The position numbers and the translations under genes are program-made. From Rhizobacter terrae (GTDB lineage Bacteria > Pseudomonadota > Gammaproteobacteria > Burkholderiales > Burkholderiaceae_C), in the NCBI RefSeq assembly GCF_003852895.1, contig NZ_QUSW01000011.1, positions 1 through 64,000 on the forward strand: a stretch of DNA of 64,000 bases, read 5' to 3'. Below the pieces are notes generated by a model, which did no database searches, had not been told where the DNA came from, and saw only the letters and a program-made list of their open reading frames with translations. This document shows positions 42,784-51,222 of the stretch, piece by piece. The first letter of the stretch is position 1. Every line of letters starts with the position of its first letter.

Positions 42784-43457
42784 CCGACGCGTGCGCGACC
42801 GTTGGCTGCGATCTGACCTCCTCGGCCTGGGTGCGGACATTGCTGCGGTTCAACCTGAGTCCGGCCTCGTATGCAGATCCCTCGTGGCTGCCGCGATGGG
42901 CCGCCGATGCGGCACCCGCCGTGATCGAAGCCTTGTCCGTCGACCTGCTTCGCGATCGAGGGTTGGACACCGCATTCGATTGGCACATGCCCAAGGGCCC
43001 GGGCCGCTTCTTCATGTTGGCGCCGCGTGAGCTGGCGGCGCTGTCGGTTGCGGTGGGCATCGCCGCACACCGTGACAGCCTGCGCCAGGTGGTGCTCAAG
43101 CCGCGGCTCGGTGCCCTTCGCTCGAGCTTGGGCGACGCGCTCGACACCTTGTGGCTTCCGGTGGCCGAAGCGGTGCCGCGCAGCGTGCGGCCTTTGTCGA
43201 TCTCCTGGGAACCGCTGGACGCACCGCGGCTGCGGCAGACGCTGCGCGGCGAAGGCATGCGGCAACTGCTTCGCTTCGTCGATGCAGGCGATCCGGCGCA
43301 GAAGGCCGTGGCCTCGCGCGCGGTGCTGTGCGCGCCGCGCGAAGTGGCGGCCAACCTGCTGCCCCGCTTGCCGGCCGACGAGGCGGCGCATGCGTTCGGC
43401 GCCATCGTCACCCACCTGATTCCCCGCTGGGCACCCTCATGGACCTGGTTGTTCTGA
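42780..43457 (+). CDS. sctK: Type III secretion sorting-platform protein SctK
   Basis: A 225-residue protein in the SctK position (between sctJ and sctL). The N-terminal LLRFNLSPASYADPSWLP and the region around FFMLAPRELAALSVAVGIAAHRDSL match YscK/HrpB4-type accessory proteins of the cytosolic sorting platform that join the SctQ pods to the ring. The family is weakly conserved, so context carries much of the weight. It overlaps sctJ by four bases and sctL by 19. Confidence 0.8.
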   Translation: MTDACATVGCDLTSSAWVRTLLRFNLSPASYADPSWLPRWAADAAPAVIEALSVDLLRDRGLDTAFDWHMPKGPGRFFMLAPRELAALSVAVGIAAHRDSLRQVVLKPRLGALRSSLGDALDTLWLPVAEAVPRSVRPLSISWEPLDAPRLRQTLRGEGMRQLLRFVDAGDPAQKAVASRAVLCAPREVAANLLPRLPADEAAHAFGAIVTHLIPRWAPSWTWLF

Positions 43458-44107
43458 TCGACCGCCCCGATCTCACTGTCGCCCATCCGGGGCGCCTGCT
43501 CAAGCGCGCCGATGCGAACCTTGTCACGCAAGCCGACGAGCTGCTGGGGCGCCTGGGTGCCCGGGAACGCCAGATGCAGGCGCAATGGCAGCAGGCGTAC
43601 GAGACGCACAAGCAACGCGGCCTTGTGGCTGGCGAAGCCCAGGCGCGGCAAGAGTGGGCCGAGCGACTGGCCGCGGCGCATGCCGCCCGGCACATCGCCC
43701 TGACGGACCTGGCGCCCACGCTGGTCGACATCGTGTCGGATGCAGTTGGTCTGGTGCTGCGGCGCACCGACCGGCGGCAACTGATCGCCAGCGCCCTGGA
43801 GGCTGTAGACGACATGCTCAGGCAGGCGCGCTGGGCCAAGCTCAGGCTGCATCCCTCGCAGCTCGCTGCTGCCCGCCGAGCGCTGGATGACGTGGCCCGG
43901 CACGTTGGATCCGGCCGCGAACTCGTGACGCTCGTGGGCGATGCCTTGCTCGGCGAAGACGATTGCATCTTTGAAACCGACGTGGGCATTGCCGACGCCA
44001 GCCTGGGCGTGCAGCTCGCGGCCATCCGCAGCGCGGTGGAGTCGGCCGTGGCGCACCTGTCGGCCCAGCGCGCCGCGGGGCAGGCGCTGTCGCAGGAGGG
44101 CCTGTGA
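43439..44107 (+). CDS. sctL: Type III secretion ATPase stator protein SctL
   Basis: A 222-residue protein of the YscL/FliH family. A long Gln/Glu/Ala-rich helix (ELLGRLGARERQMQAQWQQA, AGEAQARQEWAERLAAAHAA) is followed by a C-terminal ATPase-binding domain (LRLHPSQLAAARRAL, DCIFETDVGIADASLGVQL). It links the ATPase SctN to SctQ and regulates it. It overlaps sctK, and its stop overlaps the GTG of sctN. Confidence 0.9.
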   Translation: MDLVVLIDRPDLTVAHPGRLLKRADANLVTQADELLGRLGARERQMQAQWQQAYETHKQRGLVAGEAQARQEWAERLAAAHAARHIALTDLAPTLVDIVSDAVGLVLRRTDRRQLIASALEAVDDMLRQARWAKLRLHPSQLAAARRALDDVARHVGSGRELVTLVGDALLGEDDCIFETDVGIADASLGVQLAAIRSAVESAVAHLSAQRAAGQALSQEGL

Positions 44108-45453
44108 GCATCGGGCTGGATGGTGACCGCGTTGCGGCGGCGCCCGACCGAGGGCTGCGCGGCGCCGTGGCCCGCGCCTTGGGTGACAGGACTCCCATCG
44201 CACTGTGTGGCCGGGTGGTCGAGGCGCGGGGCACCTTGATCCGCGTGGCCGGCATCGACGCGCGCATTGGCGAGCTGTGTGAGTTCAGGCTCGCCGACGG
44301 CGGGCTGCGCCGTGCCGAGGTCACCGGCCTCGCGGATGACTGTGCATTGCTCATGCCTTTCGGCGAACTGGAGGGACTCTCGCTCGGCGCACGCGTGGTG
44401 GCGCTGGGGCACGGACACCGCGTCGCCGTGGGCGATGCGCTGCTGGGCCGCGTTCTGAATGGATTCGGCGAGCCTGTGGACGGCAACGGCCCGCTCAATG
44501 CAACCGCCTGGATGTCCGTGCAAGCCGGTTCGCCGGCACCGCTCAGCCGTGCCGCTGTCGTCAAGCCCTTTGCGACAGGTGTGCGCGCGATCGACGCGCT
44601 GATGACGCTGGGCCAGGGCCAGCGCATCGGCGTGTTCGCGCCCGCGGGTGTGGGCAAGAGCACGCTCGCGGGCATGCTGGTGCGCGCCAGCGAGGTCGAT
44701 GTGTGTGTGGTCGCGCTGGTTGGCGAGCGCGGACGCGAGGTCGGCGAGTTCGTGAACCACACGCTGGGCCCGCAGGGCATGAAACGCTCGGTGGTGGTCG
44801 CTGCCACGTCGGACAGCTCGGCGTCGGAGCGGGTCAAGGCCGGCTTCGTGGCCACCACCATCGCGGAGAGTTTTCGCGACCGCGGCATGCGGGTGCTGCT
44901 GGTGATGGACTCGGTGACGCGCCTGGCCCGTGCGCTGCGCGAGGTCGGTCTGGCCTGCGGCGAACCCCCGACACGACGCGGCTTCCCGCCGTCGGTGTTC
45001 GCGGCCTTGCCGCGGCTCCTGGAACGCGCCGGCAATGCGCAGCGGGGCTCCATCACCGCCTTGTACACGGTGCTGATGGAAGGCCAGGACGATGGCGATC
45101 CGATTGCCGAAGAAGTGCGCTCGATCCTGGACGGCCACATCATGCTGTCGCGCGCGATCGCGCAGACACCGATCTACCCCGCCATCGATGTGCTGGCCAG
45201 TCTGTCGCGCCTGATGGGTGCCGTGACGACACCGGATCATCGCGCGGCGGCGCTCAAGCTGCGCTCGCTGCTGGCGCGTCATCGCGAGGTCGAACTCCTG
45301 ATCCAGGTGGGCGAGTACCGGTCGGGCAGCGACCCGTTGGCCGACGAAGCCATTGCCAAATTGCCGGCGATTCATGAGTTCTTGCAGCAGCCGGCCGACC
45401 TCGCCCAGGACTTCCACGCGAGCCTGCGGCGATTGCTGGAGCTCGCCGCATGA
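44104..45453 (+). CDS. sctN: Type III secretion ATPase SctN
   Basis: A 449-residue F1-beta-like hexameric ATPase at the base of the export apparatus that strips chaperones and unfolds substrates. Walker A APAGVGKST is near residue 180 and Walker B VLLVMDSV near 265. GERGREVGEFV, PPSVFAALPRLLERAG and the C-terminal RHREVELLIQVGEYRSGSDP are typical of YscN/HrcN. The GTG start overlaps the sctL stop. The following sctO overlaps by four bases. Flagellar FliI is excluded by the neighbours. Confidence 0.97.
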   Translation: MSIGLDGDRVAAAPDRGLRGAVARALGDRTPIALCGRVVEARGTLIRVAGIDARIGELCEFRLADGGLRRAEVTGLADDCALLMPFGELEGLSLGARVVALGHGHRVAVGDALLGRVLNGFGEPVDGNGPLNATAWMSVQAGSPAPLSRAAVVKPFATGVRAIDALMTLGQGQRIGVFAPAGVGKSTLAGMLVRASEVDVCVVALVGERGREVGEFVNHTLGPQGMKRSVVVAATSDSSASERVKAGFVATTIAESFRDRGMRVLLVMDSVTRLARALREVGLACGEPPTRRGFPPSVFAALPRLLERAGNAQRGSITALYTVLMEGQDDGDPIAEEVRSILDGHIMLSRAIAQTPIYPAIDVLASLSRLMGAVTTPDHRAAALKLRSLLARHREVELLIQVGEYRSGSDPLADEAIAKLPAIHEFLQQPADLAQDFHASLRRLLELAA

Positions 45454-45941
45454 AGGCCCCGCGGCTTCGCAGCTTGCTGCCCGTGCATTCGGCGCGAGAG
45501 CGGCGTGCCCAGCGTGAAGTGAATGAGCGCAGCGATGCCCATGATCGTGCACAGGCAGCGCAGCAACTGGCGCTGAGGGCCTTGGCCGAACTTGAGGAGT
45601 CGATCCATCGGGCCCTGACGCTGGCACTCGAGGGCGGGATGATGCGCGCCGGCGAAGCCCATGCCGCGATCGAGCAGGCGGCGCTGGCCGAGCGCGAGCT
45701 GCCGCGTGCACTGGCGAAGCTGCAGGCCGCGCAAGCCAAGACGCAGCAAGCGCTGGACGCCGTCCAGGACGCTCGTCGAGCCCATGCCAGCACCGTGCGC
45801 AACAACCACAAGATGCGCGAGACCTGCGCTCGCCAAGACACCCTGCACCAGACGTGGCATGCACAGGCGCTTGAGCAGCAGACGGACGAGGACTACATGC
45901 TGACCTGGCAGGCGGGTCAAATCCCGCGGAGGTCCACATGA
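45450..45941 (+). CDS. sctO: Type III secretion stalk protein SctO
   Basis: A 163-residue, almost entirely helical protein rich in Ala, Glu, Gln and Arg (QAAQQLALRALAELEESIHR, LAKLQAAQAKTQQALDAVQ), predicted to form a long antiparallel coiled coil. Size, composition and the place directly after the ATPase gene match the central stalk YscO/HrpB7/FliJ. The ATG overlaps the sctN stop and the TGA overlaps the sctP start. Confidence 0.85.
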   Translation: MKAPRLRSLLPVHSARERRAQREVNERSDAHDRAQAAQQLALRALAELEESIHRALTLALEGGMMRAGEAHAAIEQAALAERELPRALAKLQAAQAKTQQALDAVQDARRAHASTVRNNHKMRETCARQDTLHQTWHAQALEQQTDEDYMLTWQAGQIPRRST

Positions 45942-46501
45942 GGCCCGTTCATGGCGAACACCTGCGGGCCTGGCCGGTCGAGGCTGCGCAAGACGACCCG
46001 GTCACGGCGCAGAGGCGCTTTGAGGTCGCCTTGCGCCAGGGGCGGCATCCTGGCGACGGGACCGACGATGACGACGGCCAGGGATCGCAGCGGCAGGATG
46101 CCCACCGCGTTCGCCAGCTCTCGATGAGCGCATCGCCTCAGGTGCTGATGCACGTCTTGCGGCAATCGGTGCAACGCGACGTGCCTGACGATGACGGGCG
46201 CGGCGGCGATGGCATCGAGGGCTTGCTTCGCGACATCGCGGACTTCGTGCGCGTGGGCCGCCGCATGCCCGGCGACCGGTGGCGCCTGTCGTTCCGGCTG
46301 CGCCCCGAGGTGTTGGAGGACACCGAGCTCGAGATCGCCTGCACGGGTGGCGAACTGTCGGTGGTGCTGCGCACCGCCAGCGAACAGTCCTACCGCGTGA
46401 TCGTGGAAGGCCTGCCGGCATTGAATGCCGCGCTGGCACAGCGGCAACTGGGGGGTCACTGCGCCGGCATCTTCTGGGTCAACCCGCACGAACTTCGATG
46501 A
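45938..46501 (+). CDS. sctP: Type III secretion needle-length regulator SctP
   Basis: A 187-residue protein in the SctP position. The N-terminal 85 residues are polar and probably disordered (GDGTDDDDGQGSQRQ). The C-terminal half (about 115-187: WRLSFRLRPEVLEDTELEIAC, LSVVLRTASEQSYRVIVEGL) resembles the globular domain that meets SctU to switch substrate class. It is short for a molecular ruler, which may mean a short needle. It overlaps its neighbours by four bases on both sides. Confidence 0.75.
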   Translation: MRPVHGEHLRAWPVEAAQDDPVTAQRRFEVALRQGRHPGDGTDDDDGQGSQRQDAHRVRQLSMSASPQVLMHVLRQSVQRDVPDDDGRGGDGIEGLLRDIADFVRVGRRMPGDRWRLSFRLRPEVLEDTELEIACTGGELSVVLRTASEQSYRVIVEGLPALNAALAQRQLGGHCAGIFWVNPHELR

Positions 46502-47646
46502 ATGCCTCGACCATGCCAATCAGTGCGCTGGGTGTCCACCGCCGCTTGCCGACCATGGACGCTGCCCTGGCCGGCTTGACCCGGCGCCTGTATGGACGCG
46601 ATGGGCTCATGCTGCCGGCGGGGCGGGAGTCGTTTGTGGTGCGCTTCGGCGAGGTGCATGCCGCGATGTGCGGGCTGCAATTGCAGTTGCGCTGCAACGG
46701 GTTCGACTTCGAGGCGCAGGTGATCGTGCCCGGCGCGCTGGCGGACATCGGCGCGGTGATGTCGGCCACGGTGCCGCTGGTCGTGCAGCGCGCCGCCGTG
46801 ATGCATGCCTTGCAGCCGCTGTGGCAGGCCGTGCAGGCCTTGCTGCCGGCACCGCTCGAACTGTCGGGCCTGCGCGGCGAAGGCGCGGCCTGGTCAGCGT
46901 GGGACGCGCTGGGAATGACGATCGTCCGCCAGACCGCCGCCTCCTCGCATCGAACCGGGGTGCTGCTTCGTGCCCTGCAGCCGCACGGGTGGCAGCATTT
47001 GGCGCGCGCGCAGCGGCTGTCGGGCACGAAGGACATCGAAGCCGCGAACAGTTGGCCGCTGGTGGTGTCGGTGTGCACCGAGCCGGTCACGCTCAGCGTC
47101 AACGAGATCCGCCACATGGAGCCCGGCGACGTGTTGCTGCTGAAGGCGAACGCCCGGCAGCGCGAGCGCTTGCCGGTGCGGCTGTGCGTGGGCGGCCGCG
47201 CATGGCCCGGCGTCGATGCCGTGCTGCAGGGCCGCAAGCTGCGCGTTGAACGGGTTGCGTACGCAGGCCCGGCGCGAGCGAATTCTTCCTTGTCTCGAAC
47301 CGAAAGGCCTCCGATGACTTCTGCCCATGCTCTTCCTTCAGTCCCCGATGATTCCCACGGGATGGCCGACGATCTGGATGCGATCCGCATGGACGTCGAG
47401 ATCCAGGTGGCACGCCTGTCCATGCCCATGTCGGCGTTGCGCACGCTGGCTGCGGGCCAGGTGCTGGAGACCCAGCATGCCATCGACGGCCACTGCGTCG
47501 ACATCTTTTGTGGCGGTCATCACCTGGGCGTGGGCCAACTCGTGGCGATCGGCGACCACCTCGGCGTGCGCGTGGTGGCGCTTGAGTCCACGCAGGCATG
47601 CGCGCGGGCGCAGGGGCCGCAGCACGCTGCCATGGCGCAGGTGTGA
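46498..47646 (+). CDS. sctQ: Type III secretion cytoplasmic pod protein SctQ
   Basis: A 382-residue protein of the YscQ/HrcQ/FliN family. The N-terminal half is a diverged SpoA-like region. A SpoA domain near residues 180-255 (VCTEPVTLSVNEIRHMEPGD, RLPVRLCVGGRAW) is followed by a linker and a second SpoA domain near 310-380 (DVEIQVARLSMPMSALRTL, DIFCGGHHLGVGQLVAIGD). It builds the sorting-platform pods. An internal start inside the linker is likely (see 47314). The ATG overlaps the sctP stop. Confidence 0.9.
   Translation: MNASTMPISALGVHRRLPTMDAALAGLTRRLYGRDGLMLPAGRESFVVRFGEVHAAMCGLQLQLRCNGFDFEAQVIVPGALADIGAVMSATVPLVVQRAAVMHALQPLWQAVQALLPAPLELSGLRGEGAAWSAWDALGMTIVRQTAASSHRTGVLLRALQPHGWQHLARAQRLSGTKDIEAANSWPLVVSVCTEPVTLSVNEIRHMEPGDVLLLKANARQRERLPVRLCVGGRAWPGVDAVLQGRKLRVERVAYAGPARANSSLSRTERPPMTSAHALPSVPDDSHGMADDLDAIRMDVEIQVARLSMPMSALRTLAAGQVLETQHAIDGHCVDIFCGGHHLGVGQLVAIGDHLGVRVVALESTQACARAQGPQHAAMAQV
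47314..47646 (+). CDS. Predicted internal translation product SctQ-C
   Basis: An in-frame ATG at 47314 is preceded by AAAGG six bases upstream and lies in the unstructured linker between the two SpoA domains. It would give a 110-residue protein holding only the last SpoA domain. Known type III systems (for example YscQ-C and SpaO-short) make exactly such a product, which assembles with the full-length protein. This is a prediction from sequence only. Confidence 0.55.
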   Translation: MTSAHALPSVPDDSHGMADDLDAIRMDVEIQVARLSMPMSALRTLAAGQVLETQHAIDGHCVDIFCGGHHLGVGQLVAIGDHLGVRVVALESTQACARAQGPQHAAMAQV

Positions 47647-47655
47647 GCGCTGCTC

Positions 47656-48306
47656 GTGAGCGAATACCTGCCCATCCTCATCGCCATCGGCGCCTTGGCG
47701 CTGTTGCCGTTCGTGGCGTTGATGGTCACGAGCTTTGCCAAGATCGTCATCGTGCTGGGCTTGCTTCGCCAGGCCTTGGGCCTGCAGCAGGTGCCGCCCA
47801 ACATGGTGCTCAACGGCATCGCGCTGGTATTGACGGTCTACGTGATGGCGCCGGTGGTGATGGAGGCGAGCGACCGGCTTCGCGCCGAGGGGCATGGCCT
47901 GTCGTCGTTCAAGACGGTGGACGACATCGGTGTGGGTTACGACGCGGTGGCAACGCCGCTGCGGGCGTTCCTGCAAAAGCACGCCGAAGCACGTGATCGC
48001 AAGTTCTTTCTTCGCACCGCAGCACGCTTGTGGCCCGAGGAGCGCGCGCGCAACCTGAAGGAAGACGACATGCTGGTCCTGGTTCCTGCCTTCACCGTGA
48101 CCGAACTGGGTGAGGCGTTTCGCATCGGCTTCGTGCTCTTCGTGGCGTTCCTGATCATCGACCTGGTGGTGGCCAACATCTTGCTGGCCCTGGGCATGTC
48201 CATGGTGTCGCCCACCATCATTTCGGTGCCGTTCAAGCTCTTGCTCTTCGTGATGCTGGACGGCTGGGCGAGGCTGCTGCAAGGGCTGGTGCTGGGGTAC
48301 CAATGA
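47656..48306 (+). CDS. sctR: Type III secretion export apparatus protein SctR
   Basis: A 216-residue membrane protein of the SctR/FliP family. Four membrane helices are visible (YLPILIAIGALALLPFVALM, MVTSFAKIVIVLGLLRQALG, EAFRIGFVLFVAFLIIDLVV, IISVPFKLLLFVMLDGWARL), with the typical QVPPNMVLNGIALVLT and VPAFTVTELGEAF. Five copies form the core of the export gate. It starts with GTG, nine bases after sctQ. In most loci sctS follows directly; here a transglycosylase gene does. Confidence 0.95.
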   Translation: MSEYLPILIAIGALALLPFVALMVTSFAKIVIVLGLLRQALGLQQVPPNMVLNGIALVLTVYVMAPVVMEASDRLRAEGHGLSSFKTVDDIGVGYDAVATPLRAFLQKHAEARDRKFFLRTAARLWPEERARNLKEDDMLVLVPAFTVTELGEAFRIGFVLFVAFLIIDLVVANILLALGMSMVSPTIISVPFKLLLFVMLDGWARLLQGLVLGYQ

Positions 48307-48971
48307 GACCGCGCGCGGCCGCGCAGGCCTGGATCTTCTCGGGGCTCGTCCTGAGCCTGAGCCTGAGCCTGCCGGCGCAGGCCACCACGCACATCTACGT
48401 GTCGACCGTTCCGGGTGGGTTGCCTTCGTATTCGAACGAGCCCGAGGGTGTGAACAGCCAGTTGCACATGACATTGGCGGAGCCACCGCCGCGGCCGCGC
48501 CAGCGCCTGTCGTCTTCGGCCTTGAACCCTCGCCCGGCCGTGCCCAGTGCCTATGCGGCACTGGCCTCGCCCAGCCTGCGCCAGCTGGTGGATGCGGCCT
48601 CGCGTGCCTATGGCGTGCCTGACGCCTTGCTGCTTGCGGTGATGCATGTGGAATCGAGCTTCAACCCTGCCGCGCGTTCGCCCGCCGGTGCCGTGGGACT
48701 GATGCAAATCATGCCCGGCACCGGCGAACGCTACGGCGTGCGCCATCGGTTGGCCGATCCGCAGAACAACATCGACGTGGGCGCGCGCTACCTGAAGGAC
48801 CTGTTGGTCATGTTCGGGGGCGACACGGAACTGGCGCTGGCCGCCTACAACGCCGGCGAGGGCGCGGTGATCAAGCATGGCCGGCGCATTCCGCCTTACG
48901 ACGAAACACGCCACTACGTGCCGCTGGTCATGGGACTCTACGCCGAGTACAGCAGGCGCCTGCCCCGCTGA
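48303..48971 (+). CDS. Type III secretion-associated lytic transglycosylase
   Basis: A 222-residue periplasmic protein. A signal peptide (WIFSGLVLSLSLSLPAQA) and proline-rich linker precede an SLT domain at about residues 90-215: catalytic Glu 117 in VMHVESSFNP, SPAGAVGLMQIMPGTGERYG and LALAAYNAGEGAV. It cuts peptidoglycan, probably to let the secretion apparatus cross the wall. It overlaps sctR by four bases and is the last gene of the operon. Confidence 0.9.
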   Translation: MRPRAAAQAWIFSGLVLSLSLSLPAQATTHIYVSTVPGGLPSYSNEPEGVNSQLHMTLAEPPPRPRQRLSSSALNPRPAVPSAYAALASPSLRQLVDAASRAYGVPDALLLAVMHVESSFNPAARSPAGAVGLMQIMPGTGERYGVRHRLADPQNNIDVGARYLKDLLVMFGGDTELALAAYNAGEGAVIKHGRRIPPYDETRHYVPLVMGLYAEYSRRLPR

Positions 48972-48976
48972 TAGCG

Positions 48977-48991
48977 ACGGGCGCGGCCCGT
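48977..48991. terminator. Short hairpin between convergent genes
   Basis: ACGGGC and GCCCGT pair around GCG in the 25-base gap between the transglycosylase gene and the convergent gene at 48997. There is no T-run, so a bidirectional terminator role is only possible. Confidence 0.3.
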
Positions 48992-48996
48992 GCCGG

Positions 48997-49731
48997 TCAG
49001 CAAGCGTAGATCGCCACGCTGCGTGCCGGCATGGGCAGGCCGAGTTGGCCGGCAGCATCGCTCACGAAGACGTCGGAAGTGGCGCCCAGCAAGGGGGTGA
49101 AGGTGGTGCGAGGCGGCAAGTCCGTGAGCGAGGCGGACGCGGCGTCGCCATAGTTCAGCACCACCAGGGCGCGGGCCTTGCCATTGCGGCGAACGAATGA
49201 CAGCACCTTGTCGCGCAGGCTTGCGCTGTCGTAGCCGAGCGAGGCCAGCGCGCCATCGCCCGACCGCAGCCGCATCAGCTCCTGGTAGAACGAGCGCAGC
49301 GAGCCGGTCCGGGTGTGCGCCGTGGCCTGGCTGGCGAGGGTTGCCGACGGCGCATTGGACGCATCACCGGAGCGCTGCAGACTCAGCGCAGCGATGTTCA
49401 TGCTCGGCGGCAAGGTGGGCAGTGCCAACAGCGTGACCATGGCCAGGCGGTAGCCGGGGAGGTCGTCACCGAACAACCCGAACACCCGCGCCCCGGCAAA
49501 GCTGTCTTCAGGACGCAGCGGTGTGCAGATGCCTTCGGGTTCGTGCTCAAAGTACGTGGCCAATGCCTCGATGGAGTGAAGCTCGCCTTTGGCAGCACCG
49601 AGGATATGGCGGCAGAAATCAGTGGAAGAGAGTCCTTCGCGGACCGCCGCAACACAGGCACTGTCGATCGAGGCACCCGAAAGCGGGTCACCATGTGCAG
49701 TTCCAGAGGGATGCTGGCGAAAGAAGCTCAT
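48997..49731 (-). CDS. Protein with an alpha-amylase (GH13)-type C-terminal domain only
   Basis: A 244-residue protein without a signal peptide. From about residue 120 it reads like the end of a GH13 enzyme: SLRSFYQELMRLRSGDGAL, KVLSFVRRNGKARALVVLNY, and the final beta domain ending LPMPARSVAIYA. The catalytic barrel motifs are absent. The N-terminal 90 residues (SACVAAVREGLSS, HILGAAKGELHSIEALATYF) are partly barrel-like or new. It may be a decayed enzyme, a binding domain, or a substrate of the neighbouring secretion system. No chaperone gene is adjacent. Confidence 0.65.
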   Translation of the reverse strand: MSFFRQHPSGTAHGDPLSGASIDSACVAAVREGLSSTDFCRHILGAAKGELHSIEALATYFEHEPEGICTPLRPEDSFAGARVFGLFGDDLPGYRLAMVTLLALPTLPPSMNIAALSLQRSGDASNAPSATLASQATAHTRTGSLRSFYQELMRLRSGDGALASLGYDSASLRDKVLSFVRRNGKARALVVLNYGDAASASLTDLPPRTTFTPLLGATSDVFVSDAAGQLGLPMPARSVAIYAC

Positions 49732-49892
49732 CGTCGTACGGCGCCGTGGCTGACCCTTTCATGCCTCGGTCGAACCGGCACACGGTGGTCGAGTGCCCGA
49801 AACCCACGAGTTTAGGACGTTACGACGGCCAGTGACCAGCGTTTTTCTTGCCCCGCATTGGGTGCCGCTTGCCATCAAGCCTGTTCCCGTCC

Positions 49893-50909
49893 TCAGCGGT
49901 CATCCTTGCGACGTTTCAAGTTGGCGGATGGCGCCGGTTCCAGGCAAGCGCTCGAGGCTGGGAAGTGCAGGCGAATGGCCGTTCCCTGCCCCGGAGTGCT
50001 GAAGATCCGGGTCTTGCCGCCTTGCGAGCGCACGAGCGACTTGGCAATCATGAGGCCCAGGCCGAGCGAGATGTGCGTGCCACGGTCTTCGCTGCGCCGC
50101 GCGTACCGATGCGTGCCCGTGCCGGCTTCTTGCTTGGGCATGCCGGGGCCGTTGTCGACCACCGATATCACCACTTCGCCCAGGTTCTCGCCTTGCACCA
50201 GAACGTGAATGCGTGTGCCGCTGGGGGTGTGCGTGATGGCGTTGTGAATGAGATTGAGCAAGGCTTGCCGCAACAGTGCTGGATCGGCCACGATGAAATG
50301 CGGTCCTTGCAACCGCAAAGAGATCGGGTGCTCGCGCACTTCAGCGAGCGGTTCGATGGACTGCACCGCATCGGCCGCGACGCGCGAGGCATCGACCGGG
50401 GTGCGGGGCGTACCCAGCATGCCCCCATCGGCCTGGGCCACCAGCAGCAGGCTGTCGATCAGGTGCTGCATGTGGCGGCTCTCTTCGAGCATGGCCACCA
50501 CCGCTCCTTCGAGTTGATCTGCCTGGGCACCTTTGAGCAAGGCCTTCTCGGCGATGCAACGCTGTGCAGTCAGCGGTGTTCGCAACTCATGGGCGGCCTG
50601 ACTGACCATCTCGGTCTGGCGACGCTGCACCTCCATCAGGAGTTTGCGCAAGGCGGGAATGGTGTCGGCCGCATGGATCGATTCTGCGTCCGGCATTGAA
50701 TCCTGAAAGCACGAATGCTCGCTCCAGGCTTCGCGTTGGCGAGAGAACGCAGGCATGGATGCAAACCCGTCGCTCTTGGCCCAAGGGCCAACCCGCGACA
50801 ACAGCGTTGCCAGCGAGGGCTGCGCCTTGGCGCGTACCCATCCGCTGGCCGCAGCGTCCGGCATGGATTTGTGTTCAATTGGCGGGCAATGATCGTGGTC
50901 TGCGGTCAT
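49893..50909 (-). CDS. Soluble sensor histidine kinase, right edge of secretion locus
   Basis: A 338-residue protein without membrane helices. H-box AAHELRTPLTAQR, N-box LLNLIHNAITHTP, G1 VVDNGPGM and G2 LGLGLMIAKSLV are all intact. The 95-residue N-terminal part is unrecognised and differs from that of the kinase at 22642, while the catalytic cores are nearly the same. No regulator is adjacent. The likely partner is the OmpR-type regulator of the locus, an inference. The ATG at 50909 lacks a clear ribosome site; an ATG at 50864 is an alternative. Confidence 0.8.
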   Translation of the reverse strand: MTADHDHCPPIEHKSMPDAAASGWVRAKAQPSLATLLSRVGPWAKSDGFASMPAFSRQREAWSEHSCFQDSMPDAESIHAADTIPALRKLLMEVQRRQTEMVSQAAHELRTPLTAQRCIAEKALLKGAQADQLEGAVVAMLEESRHMQHLIDSLLLVAQADGGMLGTPRTPVDASRVAADAVQSIEPLAEVREHPISLRLQGPHFIVADPALLRQALLNLIHNAITHTPSGTRIHVLVQGENLGEVVISVVDNGPGMPKQEAGTGTHRYARRSEDRGTHISLGLGLMIAKSLVRSQGGKTRIFSTPGQGTAIRLHFPASSACLEPAPSANLKRRKDDR

Positions 50910-51222
50910 GGGCCTGGGGACTGTCTCGCTGATGAGCCGCGAATGTAGGAGAGCGCCGCCCGCACGGCCAATGCTGTTTACCTGCCGCGTGATGCGAAAT
51001 ATGCATAGGCGATTCTTCGCCGCTGATGTGGGCGTCGCCGTGCTTTGGCAGAGCGAACCTTGAACCGCGAGCTGGCAACTGGATGGGAGGTCACCAGAGA
51101 CCTACCTCGTTGTTCTCCCCACCCAAGCCGACCGAATGCGCGATGTGAACCGCCAGTGAATTCCAAGCGGCCACCCGGCATCTCCAGCCTGATTTCCAAT
51201 GCACGGCCTGCCAAGCGTTGGT
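50910..51222. other. 313 bases without a gene at the locus edge
   Basis: This lies between the kinase start and the end of prpB. It should hold the kinase promoter. A small hairpin GGCGA/TCGCC occurs near 51007-51020. No repeat, tRNA or shared promoter motif is visible, so nothing marks this edge of the secretion locus as mobile. Confidence 0.4.

Noticed and set aside
43408-45939. An 843-codon open frame antisense to sctL-sctN-sctO
   Set aside because: It overlaps well-identified secretion genes and has Arg/Ala/His-rich composition typical of shadow frames.
34595-48306. Flagellar export genes instead of type III secretion
   Set aside because: A secretin, an SctD, an SctJ lipoprotein and an SctK are present, and no flagellar rod, hook or motor genes are seen.
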